This document shows, in pieces, positions 25,773-32,791 of a DNA stretch of 35,156 nt (position 1 is its first letter; every line of letters starts with the position of its first letter). Position numbers and translations under genes: made by a program. The stretch spans positions 1 through 35,156 of the forward strand of contig ONKF01000027.1 in the NCBI GenBank assembly GCA_900318335.1, in the 5' to 3' direction. The notes under the pieces are model-generated. The model had not been told where the DNA came from, ran no database searches, and saw only the letters and a list, made by a program, of their open reading frames with translations. This stretch comes from an uncultured Prevotellaceae bacterium. GTDB lineage: Bacteria; Bacteroidota; Bacteroidia; Bacteroidales; Muribaculaceae.

Positions 25773-27602
25773 ATGATTATGAAAGATTTCAAATATATCA
25801 TCATAGCAATAGCAGTGAGCGTGTTGGGTCTGTCGTCTTGTACCGACCTCGATGAGAAGGTCAACGACCGCATCGACGCCACCGTGTATTATCAGAACGA
25901 AGCCAGTGTGAAAGGTGCCGTGGCGGCCATCTACAACCAGACGTCATCGACCCTCGCCGGCGAGAATTTCTTCCACCTCAGCGAGTATCCTGCCGACCAG
26001 CTGACCTGGCGCGTGTGGAATGGTGGACAATGGGGCTGGGACGAGGCCATGAAGACCGTGCTCTCCTGGCACAACTGGAACAGCGAGTCCACAATTATCC
26101 AAAACGCATGGTCGGGTGCTTGGACAGCCGTTGGACTGGCCAACCTCTTGCTCAACGACCTTGGGGTCCTCGACGCTGAGTCCTTGGGTATGACTCCCGA
26201 GAAACTCAACCAGTATGTGGCCGAGGTGCGTACCATCCGCGCTTGGAATTACTACTGCCTGTTTGAACTCTGGGGTGGTGCGCTGCCCTTGAATGTCAAG
26301 GCTGGCAGTGAGGTGCCCGGCACCGCCGATCCCGACTGGGATGTTTCTTGCAAGAAAATCTATCAGTTCATCATGGATGAGCTCGACCAGACCTATTTGC
26401 AGCTGGCCAAGGAGGATGGTACCCGCAGTACCGTCAACCGTGCCAACCAGGCCATGAACCGCATGTTGAAGGCCCGTTTGTTGCTCAATGCCGAGATTTT
26501 CATCAAGGAGGCCCATTATGATGAGTGCGAGGCCCTGTCCAAGCAGATCATCAATGGCGACTTCGGTACCTATCGTCTCGCCGACAACTACCGTGACCTC
26601 TACAGTATCGATAACGTGAAGTGCCCCGAGGTCATCTTTGCCCTTGCGGCTGAGGATGGACAGGGTGCCGCCAATGCCATCAGCAACGTGCGCACCATGG
26701 TGGGTATGTGGTATGGCTATGCCGACTACTTCGGACAGTCCTATGACGGCATCGGTGCATGGAATTGCGTTTGCCTCGTTCCGAGCTTTGACAATGCTGG
26801 TACGATTCTGCCTACTGGTGGCTCTGAGGGTGCCAACTGCTTCCTCGATTCACCCTATAACGACAAGTTGGGTGCTCCCTATGAGCGTTTTGACGATCGC
26901 GATATCCGCAAGCAGAACTATGTATATAATGTCACCACCCGCACCCATGGTCCCGGTATGTTCCTCAAGGGCGTGATGCGTGCCAACTTTGGCACGGGCG
27001 ATGTCCTCAAGGCTGATGCCGACCGTGATGGACAGGATCTGGTCTATGTGGATCAGGTGGGTACCTTCCTGAATCAGGGCCGTGTCCTCGAGACGGTGAT
27101 GAGTCCGCGATGGGGCGAGACCAACTCGGGCGTGCGCCTGGTGAAGTATCCTCTCTATCCTAATGATGATGCCGGTGGCTTCAAGTCGATCGACGATGTG
27201 CAGTTCCGCTTGGCCGAGGCTTATTATAATGTTGCCGAGTGTGAGATGCGCAAGGGCAATAGTGGCGAGGCACGCAACTATGTGGATGCCGTTCGCCAGC
27301 GCTACTTCACCGCTGCCAATCGCGCTTCGGCCCTCTCGGTGCCTGGTCCCGGCTTCACCGCCTTTGACATGGACTGGATGTTGAGCGAGTGGGGTAAGGA
27401 ATACCTGGGCGAGGGCAACCGCCGTCGCACCGACCTGCGCCGCTTTGACAAGTTCACCCAGGGCACATGGTGGTTCTGGGGTCGCGCCACCGAGCCAGGC
27501 ATCGACCTGCCCGCTAAGCGCAGCACCAAGTATGAGTGGTATCCGCTGCCTCAGTCGGCTCTGTCAGTCAATCCGGGTCTTATCCAGAATCCCAATTATT
27601 AA
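25773..27602 (+). CDS. susD: SusD-like starch-binding outer-membrane lipoprotein
   Basis: 609 residues from the first ATG; a second ATG two codons later is equally possible. Lipoprotein signal with lipid Cys23 (LGLSSC, then TDLDEK). The RagB/SusD fold is indicated by an N-terminal helical region with AEVRTIRAWNYYCLFELWGGALPL, TPR-like helices (RANQAMNRMLKARLLLNAEIFIK) and the conserved C-terminal segment LSEWGKEYLGEGNRRRTDLRRFDKFTQG, ending with PLPQSALSVNPGLIQNPNY. It caps SusC at the cell surface and captures the glycan. Gaps of 15 bp from susC and 27 bp to the next gene show one operon. Confidence 0.95.
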   Translation: MIMKDFKYIIIAIAVSVLGLSSCTDLDEKVNDRIDATVYYQNEASVKGAVAAIYNQTSSTLAGENFFHLSEYPADQLTWRVWNGGQWGWDEAMKTVLSWHNWNSESTIIQNAWSGAWTAVGLANLLLNDLGVLDAESLGMTPEKLNQYVAEVRTIRAWNYYCLFELWGGALPLNVKAGSEVPGTADPDWDVSCKKIYQFIMDELDQTYLQLAKEDGTRSTVNRANQAMNRMLKARLLLNAEIFIKEAHYDECEALSKQIINGDFGTYRLADNYRDLYSIDNVKCPEVIFALAAEDGQGAANAISNVRTMVGMWYGYADYFGQSYDGIGAWNCVCLVPSFDNAGTILPTGGSEGANCFLDSPYNDKLGAPYERFDDRDIRKQNYVYNVTTRTHGPGMFLKGVMRANFGTGDVLKADADRDGQDLVYVDQVGTFLNQGRVLETVMSPRWGETNSGVRLVKYPLYPNDDAGGFKSIDDVQFRLAEAYYNVAECEMRKGNSGEARNYVDAVRQRYFTAANRASALSVPGPGFTAFDMDWMLSEWGKEYLGEGNRRRTDLRRFDKFTQGTWWFWGRATEPGIDLPAKRSTKYEWYPLPQSALSVNPGLIQNPNY

Positions 27603-27629
27603 TCGTAACAACTAATACATGACAACGAT

Positions 27630-29048
27630 ATGAAAACAAGGAATATATATAGTCTGATAGTGGCGCTGCTGGCCGTCATGAGCGTGATGACCAGTTGCTC
27701 CAAGGATGAGGACATCATCTTTGAGCATGAGCGTCAGCAGTTTGAGACCCGTGCCGATCGCATCCTGCTTGAGTTCATCGCTCCCTACGGTACCGCAGTC
27801 GATGAGGAAATCTACATCATGGGTGCATTCAATGGCGACAGCGCATCGATGGGTAAGGAGCAGTGGAAACTCATGAAGGCTCCCGGCAGTGACATCAAGT
27901 GGGGTATCTATTTGGATCCCTCAACCTTTGTCAATGGCAAGACGCTGGCCGACGGTTTCCGTTTCTACAGCGCTACCCAGGGCACCGAGTTCACCGTCAA
28001 GGGTGAGATCGCTAACCACACCGACAACCCTGGACTGGGCACCTTCACCAACGTGTGGGGTGAACGCTGGGAGAGCTACTACTGGAGTGGTGACGGTCCC
28101 GAGATTGAGCATGACGGCTTTGTGGTCTATGTGCTCGACGAGACGGGCTGGAACAACCTGAACCTCTACATGTGGGGTGACGTGAATAACCTCAATGGTG
28201 ATTGGCCCGGCATGACGCCCACTGGCAAGCAGAAAATCGGTGGTACCGAATATACCTACTTCGACATGGGCGCAGCCAACACGGGTCTGAACGAGAACCT
28301 CATCTTCAACAACGGTGAGGGTTCCCAGTTGGCCGACTTCAACTTCACCATCGACCACGACATCTATCTGCGTGTGACCGCAAGCGGTGTCGAGGAGTTG
28401 GGTGAGCCTGAGGTCGTGGAGCATGACGGCTTTGCGGTGTTTGTGGTCGACAAGACCGGTTGGAATGCGCTGAACCTCTACATGTGGGGCGACGTGAACG
28501 ACCTGAACGGTGGTTGGCCCGGCATGGTTCCCACGGGTGAGCAGACCATCAAGGGTGTGACCTATACCTATTTTGATATGGGTGACGTCAATACTGGCCT
28601 GACCGAGAACCTCATTTTCAACAATGGTGAGGGAACTCAGCTGGCCGACTATGCTTACACCATCGACCACGACCTCTATCTGGAGGTGACCGCCAGTGGT
28701 GTGACCGAGATCGATCCTGCTACCTATACAGGTGGCGGTGACACCCCTGAGCCCCCGACTGGCGACCTGCATTACATCTATGTGGACGACAAGACGGGTT
28801 GGGACGCTATTGCCCTGTATGCTTGGGGTGACAAGGAGTTCTTCGGTGGCTGGCCTGGCGCATTGCCCACCGGCACCAAGACCGTCGACGGCGTGAACTA
28901 CATCTATTGGGAATTCACCAGCGCCGGCGAGACCGAGCACCTCATCTTCAACAACAATGGTGGAGGTTCTCAGACACCCGACTTCGACGTTGTGCTCGAC
29001 CGTGACTATTACCTCACGGTGACAGCCAGCGGTGTGACAGCCAAGTAA
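27630..29048 (+). CDS. SusE/SusF-like surface lipoprotein with three CBM26-like repeats
   Basis: 472 residues. Lipoprotein signal with Cys23, followed by SKDED, typical of surface-exported lipoproteins. An N-terminal beta-sandwich spans about 45-155 (LLEFIAPYGTAVDEEIYIMGAFNGD). Three similar modules of about 95-104 residues follow, at about 160-263, 264-365 and 378-472. Each has TGW-hydrophobic LYMWGD / LYAWGD, GDWPGM or GGWPGA, ENLIFNNGEG or EHLIFNNNGGG and YL-VTASGV. These match starch-binding CBM26-type modules. It replaces SusE/SusF, which carry tandem starch-binding modules in the same operon position. Likely role: holding starch at the surface beside SusCD. A terminator follows directly. 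Confidence 0.88.
   Translation: MKTRNIYSLIVALLAVMSVMTSCSKDEDIIFEHERQQFETRADRILLEFIAPYGTAVDEEIYIMGAFNGDSASMGKEQWKLMKAPGSDIKWGIYLDPSTFVNGKTLADGFRFYSATQGTEFTVKGEIANHTDNPGLGTFTNVWGERWESYYWSGDGPEIEHDGFVVYVLDETGWNNLNLYMWGDVNNLNGDWPGMTPTGKQKIGGTEYTYFDMGAANTGLNENLIFNNGEGSQLADFNFTIDHDIYLRVTASGVEELGEPEVVEHDGFAVFVVDKTGWNALNLYMWGDVNDLNGGWPGMVPTGEQTIKGVTYTYFDMGDVNTGLTENLIFNNGEGTQLADYAYTIDHDLYLEVTASGVTEIDPATYTGGGDTPEPPTGDLHYIYVDDKTGWDAIALYAWGDKEFFGGWPGALPTGTKTVDGVNYIYWEFTSAGETEHLIFNNNGGGSQTPDFDVVLDRDYYLTVTASGVTAK
28107..28730 (+). repeat. Two tandem ~312-bp direct repeats coding for CBM26-like modules 1 and 2
   Basis: Units 28107-28418 and 28419-28730 both begin GAGCATGACGGCTTT and share long near-identical stretches such as AACCTCTACATGTGGGG and GAGAACCTCAT-TTCAACAA. 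The third module (from about 28761) is more diverged at DNA level. The first two are therefore a younger in-frame duplication. Confidence 0.75.
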
Positions 29049-29062
29049 ACACTATTTCCCCC

Positions 29063-29108
29063 AATCAGGGCAGGGCTTTCTACCTGCTTCTTCTGCTCTG
29101 CCCTGATT
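29063..29108 (+). terminator. Terminator after the susC-D-E-like operon
   Basis: Perfect 11-bp stem AATCAGGGCAG / CTGCCCTGATT (29063-29073 with 29098-29108), 24-nt loop, followed by ATTATTG. It starts 14 nt after the stop codon of the SusE/F-like gene. Confidence 0.75.
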
Positions 29109-29172
29109 ATTATTGAACGGAGTGGCAATTCTGCTCCATCATTAATGAGAGTTCAAGTTTTACGGGCAAGAT

Positions 29173-29204
29173 GTTGCCGTAATGGGAAAATTACGCTATA
29201 TTTG
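29173..29204 (+). promoter_or_regulatory. Promoter of the GH97 gene
   Basis: TATATTTG (29197-29204) fits the -7 consensus. GTTG (29173-29176) lies 20 nt upstream as a weak -33. About 44 nt before the ATG. Together with the terminator before it, this makes the GH97 gene a separate transcription unit. Confidence 0.55.
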
Positions 29205-29248
29205 CATTTGTAAACTTGATGATTAACAAATGTAACTAGAATAAGAAT

Positions 29249-31231
29249 ATGAAGAAGATATTGTTCCTGGTTATAATCTGCCTGTGCGCCAATGTATTAG
29301 CTGTTGCTAAGGACGCGAAGGTAAGCTCGCCTGACGGGTCCTTGACAGTGACCGTGGGCGTGGATGGTGGCCGAGCCTGGTATCAGGTGAATCGAGGCAA
29401 TGAGTTGATTCTGGGCCGTTCGGAATTGGGCTTTGTGCTCAAGGACAGCGACTTGAGGGGCAACTTCAAGATGGGCAAGGTGACCAGCTCGTCGCTTGAC
29501 GAGACTTGGAGCCAACCCTGGGGCGAGGATGCGGTAGTGCGCAATCATTACAACGAGATGCGGGTCACCTTGCAAGAACGGGGTGGTCTCAAGCGTCAGT
29601 TGGGTGTTGCGGTACGCGCTTTCAATGATGGCGTGGCGCTGCGTTATGAGTTCCCCCGCCAGCGTGGCCTTCAGGACTTCGTCATCATCGACGAGGTGAC
29701 CGAGTTTGCTCTGCCCACCGATGCCCAGGCGTGGTCGATTCCCGCACTGACTGCCTATTACGAGGGAATCTACACCCGTGAGCTCGTGAGCAAGAAAGGC
29801 AATATGGCGGGTCCCGTCGCTCTCGAGGTGAACGACTCGCTCTACATGGCCATCATGGATGCCAACCTGACCGACTACTCGACGATGAATTTTTCTCACA
29901 ATGGGACGACGCTCAAAGCCGACCTTGTGCCCTGGAAGAATGGTGACCGGGTGAGGGTGGGAGAGACCCGTGTGAGCCCTTGGCGTGCCATTATCATCGG
30001 ACGCACGGCTGCCGACATCCTGCTCTCGCGCATGGCGCTTAACCTCAATGAGCCCTGCAAAATTCAGGATACCTCGTGGCTGAAGCCTTCCAAGTATGTG
30101 GGAATCTGGTGGGCTATGCAGAAACAGCAGTGGACCTGGTCCCAGGGTGAGCGCCATGGCGCCACTACTGCCAATACCAAGCGCTACATCGACTTCGCTG
30201 CCCGTCATGGTCTGGGCGGCGTGTTGGTTGAGGGCTGGAACTACGGCTGGGATACTGACTGGACCAAGCATGGCGACGGCTTCTCGTTCACCCGGGCCTA
30301 TCCCGACTACGACCTGCAGGGCCTGTGCCGCTATGCTGCTGAGCGTGGCGTGCGCATCATCGCCCACAACGAGACGGGTGGCGCGGCCCAGAACTACGAG
30401 AACCAGCTCGAGGACGCTTATCGCCTCTATGAGTCGCTGGGCATCAACACGGTCAAGACCGGTTATGTCAACTCTCATTTCTATAACGGGGAGCTCCAGC
30501 ATTCACAGTGGGGTGTACAGCACTTCCGCAAGGTCATCGAGACCGCCGCGCGCTACCACCTGATGATTGTCAATCATGAGGGAGCGATACCCAGCGGTAT
30601 CCAGCGCACGTGGCCCAACCTGATTGCGACCGAGAGCATGCGTGGCCAGGAATACAACGCGTTTGACCGTGGCGGTGGCAATCCGCCTTATCACGAGTGC
30701 ATCCTGCCGTTCACACGCGGTCTGGGTGGTCCGATGGACTTCACGCCCGGCATTTTCAACTATGACAACGAGGCTGTGCCCGGCACTTGTCCTAAGAACA
30801 CGCTTGCCCACCAGCTGGCCGAATACATCGTTATCTATAGCCCGGGTCACATGGCTGCCGACCTGATTGAGAACTATGAGCATCAGCCCGCCTTTAAGTT
30901 CATCGAGGAGGTGCCCACCAACTGGGAACGCACCCTTGTGCCCCATGCGGCAATGGGTCAGTATGTGACTTATGCGCGTCAGGAACGCGGTACCGACAAC
31001 TGGTACGTCGGCAGCGTCACCGATGCCAAGGCCCGCGACCTGGAACTGCCGCTCGATTTCCTGGGTGACGGTAAATATATGGCGATTATCTATGAGGATG
31101 GTCCCGATGCCGACTATCGCACCAATCCTTATCCGATGACCATTCGCCGTCTGGACGTGAACCGGAATACCGTGCTACATCTACATCTGGCACCTGGAGG
31201 CGGAACCGCCATCCAGCTCCTGGCCCGATAA
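29249..31231 (+). CDS. susB: GH97 alpha-glucosidase, inverting SusB type
   Basis: 660 residues, with a signal peptide (about 1-20). GH97 N-terminal beta-sandwich (SSPDGSLTVTVGVDGGRAWYQV), a (beta/alpha)8 barrel (KYVGIWWAMQ, GVLVEGWNYGWDTDW) and a C-terminal beta domain. The residues match the inverting SusB subgroup: Glu375 (HNETGG) and Glu444 (NHEGA) as calcium/base glutamates and Glu468 (RGQEYN) as the acid. KTGY stands where retaining GH97 enzymes have an Asp nucleophile. It releases glucose from the non-reducing ends of malto-oligosaccharides in the periplasm after SusCD import. It has its own promoter and a strong terminator directly after the stop. Confidence 0.94.
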   Translation: MKKILFLVIICLCANVLAVAKDAKVSSPDGSLTVTVGVDGGRAWYQVNRGNELILGRSELGFVLKDSDLRGNFKMGKVTSSSLDETWSQPWGEDAVVRNHYNEMRVTLQERGGLKRQLGVAVRAFNDGVALRYEFPRQRGLQDFVIIDEVTEFALPTDAQAWSIPALTAYYEGIYTRELVSKKGNMAGPVALEVNDSLYMAIMDANLTDYSTMNFSHNGTTLKADLVPWKNGDRVRVGETRVSPWRAIIIGRTAADILLSRMALNLNEPCKIQDTSWLKPSKYVGIWWAMQKQQWTWSQGERHGATTANTKRYIDFAARHGLGGVLVEGWNYGWDTDWTKHGDGFSFTRAYPDYDLQGLCRYAAERGVRIIAHNETGGAAQNYENQLEDAYRLYESLGINTVKTGYVNSHFYNGELQHSQWGVQHFRKVIETAARYHLMIVNHEGAIPSGIQRTWPNLIATESMRGQEYNAFDRGGGNPPYHECILPFTRGLGGPMDFTPGIFNYDNEAVPGTCPKNTLAHQLAEYIVIYSPGHMAADLIENYEHQPAFKFIEEVPTNWERTLVPHAAMGQYVTYARQERGTDNWYVGSVTDAKARDLELPLDFLGDGKYMAIIYEDGPDADYRTNPYPMTIRRLDVNRNTVLHLHLAPGGGTAIQLLAR

Positions 31232-31236
31232 ACAGT

Positions 31237-31268
31237 AAAAACCGCTCTCAAAACTGAGGGCGGTTTTT
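31237..31268. terminator. Bidirectional intrinsic terminator
   Basis: Stem AAAACCGC-T-CTC / GAG-G-GCGGTTTT with a 6-nt loop, followed by T-rich DNA on the plus strand, and by TTTTT in the minus direction too. It serves the GH97 gene and the convergent dockerin gene ending at 31291. Confidence 0.85.
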
Positions 31269-31290
31269 GTTTCCCGTTATAGAGTGTTTA

Positions 31291-32655
31291 TTACTCGTTC
31301 GAGCCAATTAGTAGCATGTCGATGAGCAAGGAGAGGTCCTTGATGTTGATGTTCTCGTTCTCGTCGATGTCGGCATTGGTGGCGTTAAACACCTCAGGAG
31401 CCTCGCCCAGCAGGTAGTCGATCAGGGGGGAGACATCCTTGATTGAAACCTCGCCATCCTCGTTCACGTCACCGATGAGCACTGTAACAGGCACTTCCCA
31501 TGGAAACTCGCAGGGATTTTCCATCCAGCTTTTATTGGCGGGCATAGCCTTTCCTGTGGCAGGGATGAATCCCAATTTCCCTGACTCGGTGATGCCCAGT
31601 ACAAACTTGCCTTCTGTTGACGTGTAATTGTCGGCATTGAAGCTGCCTTTATTTTCTCCAGCCGATGTGTCATAGTGTATCTCACCATCAGTGTTGCTGA
31701 AGTAAGTGCTTTTCAGCAGGTTTGTACCAGAATAATCAGTATTGCTGTCGGTGCGTGGAGCGCTGCCGGTCAGTGTCAGTTGGCATTCGCTGATGTTATC
31801 ACTGCCGCATTCCAGGATGACAGGCGTTCCTGCGGGAACTGTGCCTCCTGTGGTGGCTACGGTCTCATAGTTGAGAGTGCCGTCGGCATTGATGGCGGTC
31901 ACGGCATAGGCATTCAGCACCTGTCCAGCCAGTGAGAAGGCAAAGGGGACGCAGACCGAGGTATAGTACTTCCCGTTAAAAGCCACCTCAGGTTTTACGT
32001 TGAAGCGGTTGACTGGCTCAATATACCATTTGGCGTTGATCTCACTATTGCTCTCAGCGATGTTAAACACACCCTCATCGTCGATAAAGTATCGGTTGCC
32101 GAGGGATTGCTGTGTTGACACTCCAAAGTAGGTCAGAGTACCCGTTAGTGGTATATAGGCCGTGTAGAGCGGCGATTCACCGCTGTCACCCGATTTCTGG
32201 ATGTTGGCATAGATGTCCTTGAATGTGGCTGTGGGGCTGCCAAAGCTTGTGTGGGAAACACTTCCGGTCGTTAAGGTCAACAGGCTGGTCGACTGGCCTA
32301 TCATCTCATAGTTGTAGTCCGAGGGATTGGTGGTCTTTTTTTTGGCATAGATGATTGTAGAGGCATCAATCAGGTCTGCATCTTCAATCATGTGTATGTC
32401 GGTCTGCATATATCTGCTGGCACAGGTCAGTGCCCTGGCCCTGCCTTCGTCTCCAGATAAATTGGAGAAACCGCCTGCTGCTTTGTCGATGATGACAACA
32501 TAGTCAAACAGGTTGTTGGCAAAGCTGATGTATTCATTGGCGCGGTCAGCATTTCGGAATCGGTAGTATCCTGTTCCATTCAGTTGAGCTGTGGCGGGAA
32601 TAGCAAATATGGCCGCCAGCAGCATGGTAGTTACGTTTCTAAAGATTTTTTTCAT
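31291..32655 (-). CDS. Secreted protein of unknown function with C-terminal dockerin-like pair
   Basis: I start it at the ATG at 32655 (454 residues) because a clean signal peptide begins there (MKKIFRNVTTMLLAAIFAIPATAQ); an in-frame ATG 66 nt upstream would bury it. The body (about 25-385) starts with LNGTGYYRFRNADRANEYIS, a motif seen where secreted Bacteroidales proteins report on 'rendering' of ligands, but I recognise no enzyme. Near 250-340 comes a module with GTVPAGTPVILECGS and NLLKSTYF, shared with the gene upstream. Residues about 390-454 form two dockerin-like repeats (GDVNEDGEVSIKDVSPLIDYLL; ADIDENENINIKDLSLLIDMLL); the second has lost Gly in its calcium loop. It is preceded by a hairpin and probably partly co-transcribed with the upstream gene. 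Confidence 0.75.
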   Translation of the reverse strand: MKKIFRNVTTMLLAAIFAIPATAQLNGTGYYRFRNADRANEYISFANNLFDYVVIIDKAAGGFSNLSGDEGRARALTCASRYMQTDIHMIEDADLIDASTIIYAKKKTTNPSDYNYEMIGQSTSLLTLTTGSVSHTSFGSPTATFKDIYANIQKSGDSGESPLYTAYIPLTGTLTYFGVSTQQSLGNRYFIDDEGVFNIAESNSEINAKWYIEPVNRFNVKPEVAFNGKYYTSVCVPFAFSLAGQVLNAYAVTAINADGTLNYETVATTGGTVPAGTPVILECGSDNISECQLTLTGSAPRTDSNTDYSGTNLLKSTYFSNTDGEIHYDTSAGENKGSFNADNYTSTEGKFVLGITESGKLGFIPATGKAMPANKSWMENPCEFPWEVPVTVLIGDVNEDGEVSIKDVSPLIDYLLGEAPEVFNATNADIDENENINIKDLSLLIDMLLIGSNE

Positions 32656-32700
32656 TGTGATTTCGATTTTTATTGAGTGTGAGTTTCGTCTTGAAAAAGA

Positions 32701-32769
32701 TCGTGAGCAATTCACGGTCATTCATGTCAATGGCCTTAACATGAAATGTTTTCCGTCAATTGCTCACGA
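32701..32769 (-). terminator. Long nested hairpin between the two dockerin-protein genes
   Basis: A 12-bp inverted repeat (32701-32712 with 32758-32769) is extended by 4 bp after one mismatch, and encloses a 7-bp hairpin (32721-32727 with 32739-32745). In the minus-strand transcript it begins 23 nt after the stop of the larger gene and is followed by UCUUUUUC. Only 45 nt remain to the next ATG and no promoter consensus is visible in them, so it may act as a leaky terminator or stability element. Confidence 0.65.
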
Positions 32770-32791
32770 AACTTAATAGATGCTTGAGAAA

